Positions 26,201 to 33,357 of a stretch of 36,754 nt of DNA are shown here, in pieces. The stretch covers positions 1 to 36,754 of the forward strand of contig QIKY01000342.1 in the NCBI GenBank assembly GCA_003233175.1, written 5' to 3'. Source of the stretch: Planctomycetaceae bacterium. GTDB lineage: Bacteria; Planctomycetota; Planctomycetia; Pirellulales; Pirellulaceae. Both the position numbers and the translations under genes were made by a program. Under the pieces are notes generated by a model. It worked only from the letters and a program-made list of their open reading frames with translations. It was not told the origin of the DNA and did no database searches. Positions within the stretch are counted from its first letter, which is position 1. Each line of letters opens with the position of its first letter.

Positions 26201-27839
26201 TCGAATCGATGGCGGGGTTGGTCACTTGCGCGAAGAGTTGCTTGAAGTAGTCGTAGATCAGACGCGGCTTATCGGAAAGACACGCCAGGGCGGAATCGTT
26301 GCCCATCGAACCGACCGGGTCGCGCAACTGCTCGACCAACGGTATCAGCATGAACTGCATGGTTTCCAGCGTGTAACCGAAGGCCTGCATGCGCGGCAGC
26401 AGCGTTTCAGGATAAAAGCCATGCGGCTCTTGGTTGGGGCTGAGGTCGGAGAGCCGAATGCGTTGGTTGCGCAGCCATTCGCCGTAAGGACGTTGGTCCG
26501 AAAACACTTTCTTGACTTCTTCATCGGGAATCAGCCGCCCCTGTTCAAAGTCGACCAGGAACATGCGCCCCGGCTGCAAGCGGCCTTTCTCCTTGACATT
26601 GGCCGGGTCGACCGGCAAGACGCCGACTTCGCTGGCCATGATCACGCGGTCGTCGTGGGTGATGTAATACCGGCTGGGCCGCAAACCGTTGCGGTCGAGC
26701 ACGGCGCCAATATAGTGGCCATCGGTAAACACGACCGAAGCGGGGCCGTCCCAGGGCTCCATGAACGACGAATGGTATTCGTAGAACGCCCGCTTGTTTT
26801 CGGGCATCGACTCATGTTTTTGCCAGGCTTCGGGAATCATCATCATGACCGATTCCTGCAACGTGCGGCCACTCATGAGCAAGAATTCCAAGGCGTTGTC
26901 GAAACCGCCGGAGTCGGAGGTGTCGGCCTCCATGATCGGAAACAGCTTGCTGAGGTCGTCGCCAAATAGCGGGCTGGCGGCCACGCCTTCACGCGCCCGC
27001 ATCCAATTGATGTTGCCTCGCAACGTATTGATTTCGCCGTTATGGCTCATGAAGCGGAACGGCTGCGCACGGTCCCAACTGGGAAAAGTGTTGGTGGAAA
27101 AACGTGAATGCACCATGGCCAAATGGCTGGTGTACGTGTCATCGTTGAGGTCGGGGAAATAGGGCATCACCTGGTCGGGTGTGAGCATCCCCTTGTAGAT
27201 AATGACCTTGGTCGAGAGGCTGCAAATGTAAAACATTTCGGCTTGCCGGAGCGAACTCTCATGCCGCAGCAGGCGGCTGGCCCGTTTGCGAATCATATAC
27301 AGTTTGCGTTCGAAGGCGTCGCCTTCCAGGTGGTCGGCGGCGGCGACAAAAAGCTGCTCCATTTTGGGTTCGCAGTCGCGCGCCGTGGGGCCGATATCAG
27401 CCGCTTTCGCGCAGGTTGGCACCGTGCGCCAACCGAGCAGACGCTGCCCTTCTTCCTGGATCAGTTTTTCGACCGCCGCCTTGCATTGCCGCCGCTCTTC
27501 TTCAATCGTGGGCAAAAACACGATGCCCACGCCGTAATGCCCTGGCTGGGGAAGGTCGGCGTGCAGGTCTTCCTTGGCTACGTTGCGAAGAAACGCGTGC
27601 GGCAGGGCGGTGAGAATGCCGGAGCCGTCGCCGGTGTTCTTTTCGCAACCACAGGCGCCGCGGTGGTCCATGCGGCGGAGGATGTGGTCGGCATCGACGA
27701 TAATCTGGTGGCTGCGTTGTCCTTTGATATGCGCCACAAAGCCCACGCCGCAGCTATCTTTTTCGTGAGTCGGGTCGTAAAGGCCTTGCCGGCGCGGCCG
27801 TCCCCAGGCATCGTGGAGGTCGTTTTTATTCACGGTCAT
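23250..27839 (-). CDS. gltB: Glutamate synthase large subunit
   Basis: The alpha subunit of NADPH-type glutamate synthase has 1529 residues, full length. The N-terminal glutamine amidotransferase domain begins after a short propeptide; the nucleophile is Cys30 in KDSCGVGFVAH. The central and FMN-binding synthase domains follow (SFGSISAESHETLAIAMNRMGG in two parts, GEGGEDSARF, SGDTGGTGASPL). The [3Fe-4S] ligand motif CIMMRKCHLNTCPVG shows the C-x5-C-x4-C spacing. The C-terminal GXGXG-type beta-helix is present (GGNITIYPP, GNVVLYGATAGKAFFRG, GGRVVILGPTGRNFAAGMSGG). Ammonia from glutamine is channelled to 2-oxoglutarate with electrons from GltD. It starts 18 bases after the LysR stop codon, so the two are probably co-transcribed. 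Confidence 0.98.
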   Translation of the reverse strand: MTVNKNDLHDAWGRPRRQGLYDPTHEKDSCGVGFVAHIKGQRSHQIIVDADHILRRMDHRGACGCEKNTGDGSGILTALPHAFLRNVAKEDLHADLPQPGHYGVGIVFLPTIEEERRQCKAAVEKLIQEEGQRLLGWRTVPTCAKAADIGPTARDCEPKMEQLFVAAADHLEGDAFERKLYMIRKRASRLLRHESSLRQAEMFYICSLSTKVIIYKGMLTPDQVMPYFPDLNDDTYTSHLAMVHSRFSTNTFPSWDRAQPFRFMSHNGEINTLRGNINWMRAREGVAASPLFGDDLSKLFPIMEADTSDSGGFDNALEFLLMSGRTLQESVMMMIPEAWQKHESMPENKRAFYEYHSSFMEPWDGPASVVFTDGHYIGAVLDRNGLRPSRYYITHDDRVIMASEVGVLPVDPANVKEKGRLQPGRMFLVDFEQGRLIPDEEVKKVFSDQRPYGEWLRNQRIRLSDLSPNQEPHGFYPETLLPRMQAFGYTLETMQFMLIPLVEQLRDPVGSMGNDSALACLSDKPRLIYDYFKQLFAQVTNPAIDSIREEVIMSLECYIGPEGNLLETVETDCHRLLVPHPILCNEELAALQHVDHRGWRAKTVDITFPVSEGAAGLTAALDRICRESESAIEEGFSIVVLSDRNISAERAPVSALLACGAVHHHLVQRAQRTRLGLVIETGEAREVHHHCLLIGYGADAINPYLAFEALWQARLEGRLPKELRDDDKIVAAYRKGSAKGILKVMAKMGISTLQSYKGAQIFEAVGLKDEVIDRCFCGAPSRVQGVDFKILAEEILRRHALGYPAKPTQQLPSLPNLGEFHWRAEGERHAWNPVAIAQIQDAARNNNQESYQRFAAEMNTAARESFTLRGLLKLRTAANGAVVDIEEVEPAADIVKRFCTGAMSFGSISAESHETLAIAMNRMGGKSNTGEGGEDSARFTPLPNGDSKRSAIKQVASGRFGVTIWYLSNADELQIKISQGAKPGEGGELPGRKVDENIARIRHSTPGVGLISPPPHHDIYSIEDLAQLIHDLKNANPSARVSVKLVSEVGVGTVASGVAKAHADHILISGDTGGTGASPLTSIKHAGLPWELGIAETHQTLVLNNLRSRVVLQTDGGLRTGRDVVVAALLGAEEFGFSTAPLITLGCIMMRKCHLNTCPVGIATQDPELRKKFKGKPEHVVNYLFMVAEEARQIMADLGFRTIDEMIGRADAFETYDAIEHWKSDGLDLSPILAPAQKPHAKVEVRCTQKQDHGLEKSLDHTQLLKRAQPALENGEQVSIELPIINTDRTVGATLSHHLVKKWGEDGLPEDTISIRFTGSAGQSFGAFLARGVSLELEGDANDYVGKGLSGGNITIYPPLNSTFTPEDNIIVGNVVLYGATAGKAFFRGRAAERFCVRNSGALTVIEGVGDHGCEYMTGGRVVILGPTGRNFAAGMSGGVAYIYDPQDEFLDHCNLGMVALEKVVDLADIAELQDLIEQHRKHTNSTVAKNILADWSEALGKFIKVMPVDYKRVLAEQQARASEGQLKK

Positions 27840-27857
27840 GTACTTCTACTCTCGTCT

Positions 27858-28832
27858 TCAAGTGCTTGTTTTGTCTTGTGGGTGGGGCGATGTGCTCGTC
27901 CCGCCAGAAGCCGCGACCGCCGGCGGTAAATCCCATTCGCACGGGGGCGGCTGGCCCTCAGATTGCAACATTTCAATGAATCGCAGCGCGGTTTCGCCCA
28001 GCTCTTTTCCACGCCGAAAAACAATGCCCAGCGGCCGCACCAACGCTGTTTCCGCCAACGGAATGGCGCGAAGCGCTCCCGATTCCCGCTCGCAAACGAC
28101 CGTCGGCGCGGGCAGTATGCTGACTCCCGCATTGATTTCCACGGCTCGCTTGATCGACTCGATATTGTCGAATTCCAAGGCGATTTTCGGCTCCGCCTGT
28201 TCGGCCGCCAGCGCGCGGTCGATGGCCCGACGAATTTTCAGGTCGGCGTCGAAGGCCACAAACTTCTGTCCTTGCAACTCCGCCAGGGAAACGGTTTGAC
28301 GCTCCGCCAACGCATGTTGCGGCGAACAGACAAGCAGCATCGCTTCATCGCGCCAGGGCAAGGCGTCGAGACGCCGCGTCGGTTTCGGGTAGCTGATCAA
28401 ACCGATATCGACTTGATCGCCTTCCACCCGCTGCACCACTTTATCAGGATGCCGGTATTCGACGCGAACATCGGCCTGGGAATACGTCTGCTGGAACCGC
28501 TTCACGAATTGATCGATGTGGCTGAGCCCCACCGAATAAATACAGGCCACGCTCACGCGGCCCACAACTTCCTTGTGGTGCGTTCGCACCACTTCCTCCA
28601 ACGCGTAATAGCGTTGCACCAGTTTGCGGCAACCTTCGTAATAGATTTCGCCTTCGGGCGTCAGCACGAAAGGCCGCTTGGAGCGGTCGATCAGTTTCAC
28701 GCCCAAACACTCTTCTAATTGATGCACCATCTGGCTGGCGCCCGACTGCGACATACCGTTCTCATCGGCGGCGCGCGAAAAGCTTCGCCGGCCAACAATA
28801 TCGCAGAAGACTTTCAATGATTTTACGTGCAT
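27858..28832 (-). CDS. LysR-type regulator upstream of gltB
   Basis: A 324-residue LysR-family transcription factor. The winged helix-turn-helix at about 1-62 includes SFSRAADENGMSQSGASQMV and LEECLGVKLIDRSKRPFVLT. The effector-binding domain spans about 90-300 (GRVSVACIYSVGLSHIDQF; INAGVSILPAPTVVCE). It lies in the same direction as gltB with only 18 bases between, whereas the well-known gltB regulator GltC of Bacillus is divergent. This arrangement suggests that it controls nitrogen assimilation and its own operon, but the ligand cannot be told from the sequence. Its C-terminal 20 residues are rich in Pro, Ser and Thr. Confidence 0.9.
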   Translation of the reverse strand: MHVKSLKVFCDIVGRRSFSRAADENGMSQSGASQMVHQLEECLGVKLIDRSKRPFVLTPEGEIYYEGCRKLVQRYYALEEVVRTHHKEVVGRVSVACIYSVGLSHIDQFVKRFQQTYSQADVRVEYRHPDKVVQRVEGDQVDIGLISYPKPTRRLDALPWRDEAMLLVCSPQHALAERQTVSLAELQGQKFVAFDADLKIRRAIDRALAAEQAEPKIALEFDNIESIKRAVEINAGVSILPAPTVVCERESGALRAIPLAETALVRPLGIVFRRGKELGETALRFIEMLQSEGQPPPCEWDLPPAVAASGGTSTSPHPQDKTST

Positions 28833-29223
28833 CGTTTGGGCCTGAACCGGTGGATATCTCTAAACCGGGATGTCTGTTTTGTTGCTGCTCTCGCTAACCG
28901 GCGTCTGGCGGGTTCCTCGCGGAGTCGGCATGTTGCCGCTGGCGTTTCGTCAGCACACGATAGACGACGTTATCAAATCGCCTAATACTAACGGCGGAGT
29001 AGCATTAGAGATGAGCATACTAGCGTAGGCTCTGGCCGTCCCCTCGTCAAGCCGGCGGGAGGTCTGGGAGTGCGGGAATGCACTTTGGCGGGGTAGCGGA
29101 GCGGATCGAGAAAACCGCTAGTAAACTCGGGGTTGAAGCAACGTTGCGATTACCTGGCGGGCCAAAGAAGCGTTAAACTGAACTCTCCGCAGACCTGACA
29201 TATTTCGATTTAAGGAAAGCTCG
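28833..29223. other. Divergent intergenic region before the LysR-gltBD operon
   Basis: It should hold the promoter of the LysR-gltBD transcript (minus strand) and that of the small membrane protein (plus strand). A weak dyad CTAAT (28982-28986) / ATTAG (29004-29008) could be part of a LysR-type site but is too short to claim. No gene or RNA was recognised. Confidence 0.5.
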
Positions 29224-29505
29224 ATGGAACCGAATCACTCCCCCGACGCACTGAACACCGAAACGCGGAATGAGAACCTAGCGTTCACTAAAATCGCTCA
29301 TGGGATCTACTTGCAGATATTCCTTGGAGCAGGGTGCCTATTAGTTTCCAGACTTAGCAAATCGGTGTCAGCCGTACTTGAGGACCCAGACGTCGCTGGA
29401 GCGCTTTTGATTGGACTAGGTCTCAATTCGTTGATCTACATTCGACGTTACAAACGGGAGAGGAGAATAGGTAACGCGGGGCGCCCAACGCCTAGCCGGG
29501 TTTGA
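29224..29505 (+). CDS. Small membrane protein of unknown function
   Basis: 93 residues, not recognised. Two hydrophobic segments are visible, at about 28-48 (IYLQIFLGAGCLLV) and 58-73 (AGALLIGLGLNSLIYI), followed by a strongly basic tail (RRYKRERR). This predicts a two-helix membrane hairpin with its charged end inside. A good ribosome binding site, AAGGA at 29212-29216, lies 8 bases before the ATG, which is the main reason to call it. Its end overlaps the end of larE on the other strand by 14 bases. Confidence 0.6.
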   Translation: MEPNHSPDALNTETRNENLAFTKIAHGIYLQIFLGAGCLLVSRLSKSVSAVLEDPDVAGALLIGLGLNSLIYIRRYKRERRIGNAGRPTPSRV

Positions 29506-30364
29506 GTTCGACCAACTCCAGGGTTTCCGGCGGCAGCAGCGCATTGAGGCTGCCCGATTGGAACCCCGCTAAATCGAGTGTCACGAAGCGGAACCCTAGG
29601 TTTTGGAACTGGCTGAGAATCTGCTCCCGCACGCCGGGCGCCGTGATTTTCACCAGCATTTCAGCGGGAATTTCGATCCTAGCCATATCGCCGGGATGGT
29701 ATCGGACGCGAACCGGCGAAAAACCGAGCGAGCGCAGCAACTGCTCCGCGCGGTCGACCATGCCCAGCCGTGCGGGAGTCACTTCCTCGCCATAAGCGAT
29801 TCGGCTCGAAAGGCAGGGCGACGCCGGCTTATTCCAAACGGGCAAATTCCAATGCTTCGCCAACCGGCGGACGTCCTCCTTGGTGAATCCACATTCCGCC
29901 AGCGGGCTGCGCACGCGGCGCTCGCGGGCGGCTTTCATTCCGGGGCGATAGTCGTTGTGGTCGTCTTGGTTGGCGCCGTTGACGATGATTTTGGTTGGGT
30001 GCTGCTCGCAGAGCGTTTCCAGCAGTGCGTACAGTTCGCTCTTGCAGTGGTAGCAGCGGTCGGCGGCATTGCGAAGATAGGCCGGTTTGGCGAACTCGTT
30101 CGTTTCCACGACGACATGCTGAATGCCGATTTGGTCGGCCAAACGCCGGGCTTCCTGGAGTTCGCCTTCCGCCAAACTGGGGCTGACTCCCGTCGCCGCC
30201 AGCGCACGCTGGCCGAGCGAAATTTGAGCCGCCTGGGCCACCACGGTGCTATCGACGCCGGCGGAAAACGCCACCACGCAAAAATCGAACGAGCGCACCA
30301 TCGCCAGCAGTTGCGACGTTTTTTGCTCGAGCGCGAAATCAAGTTCCGATTCTGCGTGGTTCAT
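29492..30364 (-). CDS. larE: LarE-type ATP-dependent sulfur transferase
   Basis: A 290-residue PP-loop ATP pyrophosphatase. LarE adenylates a pyridinium dinucleotide precursor and inserts sulfur while making the nickel-pincer cofactor of lactate racemase and relatives. The PP-loop is FSAGVDST (the family often has SGGVDS). DRCYHCKSELY supplies two cysteines, and NKPASPCLSSRIAYGEE carries the conserved cysteine that acts as sacrificial sulfur donor in Lactobacillus. The extra CxxC may mean that a [4Fe-4S] cluster brings the sulfur instead, as reported for some LarE proteins; this is inference. The start at 30364 gives the normal length; a longer frame to 30469 runs into a terminator hairpin. 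larB, larC and larA are not in the window. Confidence 0.88.
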   Translation of the reverse strand: MNHAESELDFALEQKTSQLLAMVRSFDFCVVAFSAGVDSTVVAQAAQISLGQRALAATGVSPSLAEGELQEARRLADQIGIQHVVVETNEFAKPAYLRNAADRCYHCKSELYALLETLCEQHPTKIIVNGANQDDHNDYRPGMKAARERRVRSPLAECGFTKEDVRRLAKHWNLPVWNKPASPCLSSRIAYGEEVTPARLGMVDRAEQLLRSLGFSPVRVRYHPGDMARIEIPAEMLVKITAPGVREQILSQFQNLGFRFVTLDLAGFQSGSLNALLPPETLELVELKPG

Positions 30365-30456
30365 CTTGCCGTAACTCAAAATGGTGATCGGATGCCGACG
30401 CACCGGCGCTGCGAAATGACAAGGACCCGTTGTTGCAAGGACCCGTTGTTGCAAGG

Positions 30457-30489
30457 AAAAGCCCGGCATTTTAGAAATGCCGGGCTTTT
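30457..30489 (-). terminator. Terminator after the DUF4912 gene
   Basis: AAAAGCCCGGCATTT, TAG, AAATGCCGGGCTTTT: perfect 15-base arms with T-rich ends on both strands, 41 bases after the DUF4912 stop codon. It may work in both directions. Just before it, CAAGGACCCGTTGTTG is repeated in tandem (from 30420). Confidence 0.75.
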
Positions 30490-30529
30490 AGTTTATTTAG
30501 TTTGATACATTTGATACATCTTGCACATC

Positions 30530-31840
30530 CTAAGCGTTGGGATCGTGGATCACGGTTTCCATGACCTTGGTATTGCGTTCGACCGCCAACACGGTGGTGC
30601 GTTGTTCAATGCCATCGGAACTAGCAGCCACAACGGGAATCACCTGCCGCTTGTTGGGCAAGGCGACACGCACCGTGAAGCTGCCGTCGGGCCGAACTTT
30701 TACAGGTTCGCCAGCCAGGGTAACGCGGCCGCTAGGATTGGTGGTGCCGAAAATGATCATTTCGGCGTCGACTTCAAAACCGAATTTGCGGTCTCGATTG
30801 AGTACGCGCTCGGCGCCGACGCCAAAACGCGCAGCCATGGGCGTGCCCATCGGCCGGCGCAGCCGTTCTTCAAACACATCTTGGAGGTCGCCGCCTTCGT
30901 TTTCATGCCCGCCGCTTAACGCATAAATTCTCTCGTAATTATCGGCCACGTCCAACCAGTTATGGTCGAGGGCGTGGCAGCTCCCCGGCGGGGGCGTGGT
31001 CACGGAGTTGCTTCGCGCCAAGGCTTGAAATTTCCCCGTCGTCGACAAATAGCCAATATCGACTCGAAAACCCTGGGGCGGCGAAGGCACATCAATGAAC
31101 CAGTCGTTCACGCCGCCATGGATGTCGATATCGCGAATAATCTGCTCCGAGGCACCGGTGGCGGTTGAGCGGTCGACCTCAACAACCCGCAATATCGGCC
31201 GCGCTGAGTGCCAGTGTTCCGCCATGGCCGCTTGCGCTCGCAAGACGCCCTGCCGCGTGATTTCCCAACTGGCCTGAAGCCAGTACGAATCTCGGACCAG
31301 CAACACGATGCGGTCTTTTTGCGGATCGAGCTTGCCTTGGCCGGCTTTGCCGTTCTTGGCGCCGCCGTTCACGCCGGCAATGTCTCGCTGTTGTTCACGA
31401 GCTTCGTTCGCTCGGCGAATGCGTCCAACCACTCTGGCCGACTTCACCGTTTTGGTCGACTTGGCCTTGCCTTTAACCACACTGCCTTTGACCACACTGC
31501 CTTTAACCACACTGCTCTTGGCCGCACTCTTAACATTTCTGCGGCGACCGTTTGCTGGGGCGGCCGTCCTTTTTGCAGCTGCGCTTTCCAGGGAAGAAGC
31601 GGTTGTTTTGGACGAACGCGTTTTCGACGCCTTCACACCACCCCTCGGCTTGGAACCGTTCAGTTTTGAACCGCGCAGTTTTGAAGTCGCCGACGATTCG
31701 GCCTTCTTTTTCGCTAATCGAACCAATGCTCGAACGAGTTGGTCTTTTCGCATCGAATGCCAGCCGCGAATGCCACGATCTTTCGCCATTCGGGCAAGAT
31801 CCTTGCTCGTGTGCGATTTAAGGGAAGCTGCAGTAATCAA
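30530..31840 (-). CDS. DUF4912 protein with N-terminal SAP/Rho_N-like domain
   Basis: About 436 residues. The N-terminus (LKSHTSKDLARMAKDRGI, then GWHSMRKDQLVRAL) is a small helical domain of the SAP or Rho-N type, which usually binds nucleic acid. A lysine/serine/alanine-rich linker follows and includes three SVVKG units in tandem. The DUF4912 domain comes next (IVLLVRDSYWLQASWEITR; FRVDIGYLSTTGKFQALARS), of unknown function. The C-terminus has a beta-rich piece (GRVTLAGEPVKVRPDGSFTVRVALP). A TTG start at 31840 has GGAGG ten bases before it; the ATG at 31909 would add 23 residues that contain that ribosome binding site and look non-coding. No signal peptide is visible, so it is probably cytoplasmic. 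Its divergent neighbour is the ATP synthase operon. Confidence 0.75.
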   Translation of the reverse strand: MITAASLKSHTSKDLARMAKDRGIRGWHSMRKDQLVRALVRLAKKKAESSATSKLRGSKLNGSKPRGGVKASKTRSSKTTASSLESAAAKRTAAPANGRRRNVKSAAKSSVVKGSVVKGSVVKGKAKSTKTVKSARVVGRIRRANEAREQQRDIAGVNGGAKNGKAGQGKLDPQKDRIVLLVRDSYWLQASWEITRQGVLRAQAAMAEHWHSARPILRVVEVDRSTATGASEQIIRDIDIHGGVNDWFIDVPSPPQGFRVDIGYLSTTGKFQALARSNSVTTPPPGSCHALDHNWLDVADNYERIYALSGGHENEGGDLQDVFEERLRRPMGTPMAARFGVGAERVLNRDRKFGFEVDAEMIIFGTTNPSGRVTLAGEPVKVRPDGSFTVRVALPNKRQVIPVVAASSDGIEQRTTVLAVERNTKVMETVIHDPNA

Positions 31841-32678
31841 GGGCCTATGTCCTCCAACAAAGCAGTTACCAGTATTTACGCGCAAACACTCCCAGATACA
31901 GGCCGCCATCCCTAACGAGGAGCGTCAACTTCGTGCTTACTTGGCAGTCCTTAGCCTTGTAAGATTCTTAGGTGTGAAAACTGGAGGTTCAGGCTGGACC
32001 GCTCTATAAAGCAGATCAAACCCAAAAAACGGGCCTGATCCCCCAGAGCGACGAGAACCAACGTGGTGCGTGCGACACAAGCCAGGATAGTCGAGCGCCC
32101 CATTGAAACACCAACAGGGGCCGCTGTTACATCTGTACTATCATTACACCTGTAATGTTCGCACGGCTCGCATCAACACTTTTAAGTCTAATCAAATTGC
32201 ATCCTAAATGCAATAAGCACCCCCCTCTGAAGAGCTGCTTCAAAGATGCGATGTGCGACGCAAACCATTCGCATGACTGGAATTCTCGTCATTAAAAAAA
32301 CGCGCAAAGTTTTGACGGACGTTGGCGAGACGCCAAGTGTCGGGCGGAGCAATCGATTCGCAGGCGGTGAGCCGATCGCCCTGAGAACTTCGTGGCGTTC
32401 GTAAGGTATGTTATGTCAATGACTTACGTGTTTTCATGACATTGTGAAAAAAAACACGAATTTAGGAGCCCGCCTCGGTTGACCGTTCTACTCAGTTCCT
32501 ATAGATTGACACCCTTCAAAGGCGGTTGGCGCTTTTGAACCCTGTCGGGCGTATCTCACAACCAATTAAATAGCAAGGCTTTACGTTCCCCGCAATATAC
32601 GATCCTTCCTTCTCGTGAGACACTCTCTCCATTCCCCCTCCCTCAGCGAGTTCGCTGGCAGCGTCGGGGCTAAGGTTT
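31841..32678. other. Long divergent intergenic region with several dyads
   Basis: There are 838 bases without a recognisable gene between the DUF4912 gene and the atp operon. Perfect short dyads are CATTACA-CC-TGTAATG (32142-32157), ATTGCAT-CCTAA-ATGCAAT (32196-32214), TTGGCG-AGA-CGCCAA (32322-32336), CGTAAG/CTTACG (32400-32428) and TTTTCA-N8-TGAAAA (32431-32450). A frame at 32615-32875 is out of phase with the atpZ-like gene and was rejected. Confidence 0.55.
32479..32507 (+). promoter_or_regulatory. Candidate promoter of the atp operon
   Basis: TTGACC (32479-32484) and TAGATT (32502-32507) with a 17-base spacer lie about 170 bases before the first atp gene. This is a weak motif match; a TTGACA at 32506-32511 lacks a good -10. 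Confidence 0.3.
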
Positions 32679-32906
32679 TTGCCGGTCTCGTTCGAGATGG
32701 CGGCGCCCCGTTACTGGGCGCTGGCCCAATATGCAGGGCGTTGGTTAGGCCAAGAGCGGGGTATGGGATTTCTGTCGTTTTCTGGGGTTGTGTTGGGTTT
32801 CTCTTTTGGTTTGTGCCATTTGGTTGTGCTTGCGAGGGTTTCCGCTCGCGACCTCAGCCGTCGGTCCCGCGATGACGATGCAGACACTGGACGATGCAGA
32901 CACTGA
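32679..32906 (+). CDS. AtpZ/AtpI-like small membrane protein
   Basis: A 75-residue protein at the head of the ATP synthase operon. PVSFEMAAP, then GRWLGQERG, then FSGVVLGFSFGLCHLVVLA match the pattern of the AtpZ/AtpI family (an F-E-M-x-x-P start, a G-x-x-L-G turn and a second glycine-rich helix). Those proteins assist Fo assembly or magnesium/calcium transport in other bacteria. The TTG start at 32679 is the first in frame, with AAGG just before it at short spacing; an ATG at 32697 would cut into the conserved part. The last 13 bases overlap the next gene, suggesting translational coupling. Another frame over the same bases (32615-32875) has no family resemblance. Confidence 0.55.
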   Translation: MPVSFEMAAPRYWALAQYAGRWLGQERGMGFLSFSGVVLGFSFGLCHLVVLARVSARDLSRRSRDDDADTGRCRH

Positions 32907-33355
32907 CTGACCAACCAAAATCCAGTGGAATACCAGTGGCGTCTTCGTCGCTGGCGCCTCTGTCGTTGACGACTGCCTTGGCCTGCCTTTTTGCCTCGCT
33001 GTTGCTGGCTGCCGTGGCGCTGGGCTCCTTCGGCCTTTCGTCGCACGGAAGCGTTGGCTTGTTGGCGGCGGCCTTTGCGGTGGGGGCCTGTTCCGCAGGC
33101 GCTGTTCCCGCCTTGTTGGCCGTGGCGCTAACGCGTTCAACGCCAATGGCCTTGGCTGGGCTTCTCTTAAGTATGTTGTTTCGCACTGGCGCCCCGCTCG
33201 CACTGGGGCTGATCGCCGATGCTCGCTTTCCCAGCCTGGCGGCGGCGGGCGTGTTCGGCATGACGGTTGCCTGTTATCTCTGGATACTCGCCGTGGAAAC
33301 AGTTTTGTCGGTTCGCATGATCGCCCCTGGGGCTGATTTGGGGAGGGCGCGTTAG
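32894..33355 (+). CDS. AtpI-position membrane protein of the atp operon
   Basis: 153 residues with about four hydrophobic helices (LACLFASLLLAAVALG; GLLAAAFAVGACSAGAVPALLAV; MALAGLLLSMLFRTGAPLALGLI; VFGMTVACYLWILAVETVLSV, each read in parts). It is not close to any family by eye, but the place directly before atpB is that of atpI, and the size and helix number agree. It probably helps assemble the c-ring or Fo part. The start codon lies in the second unit of a perfect 16-base tandem duplication (32874-32905); only this second ATG opens the full frame. It ends two bases before the atpB start. Confidence 0.6.
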   Translation: MQTLTDQPKSSGIPVASSSLAPLSLTTALACLFASLLLAAVALGSFGLSSHGSVGLLAAAFAVGACSAGAVPALLAVALTRSTPMALAGLLLSMLFRTGAPLALGLIADARFPSLAAAGVFGMTVACYLWILAVETVLSVRMIAPGADLGRAR

Positions 33356-33357
33356 GA

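Noticed and set aside
26052-27929. Two more long plus-strand frames (26052-26969 and 27108-27929)
   Set aside because: Both are antisense to gltB, without motifs or ribosome binding sites.
28982-29008. A CTAAT...ATTAG dyad as the LysR binding site
   Set aside because: Only five bases per arm, so chance is likely; kept as a remark in the intergenic entry.
32615-32875. An 86-codon frame before the atp operon
   Set aside because: The other frame over the same bases carries the AtpZ/AtpI-like pattern.
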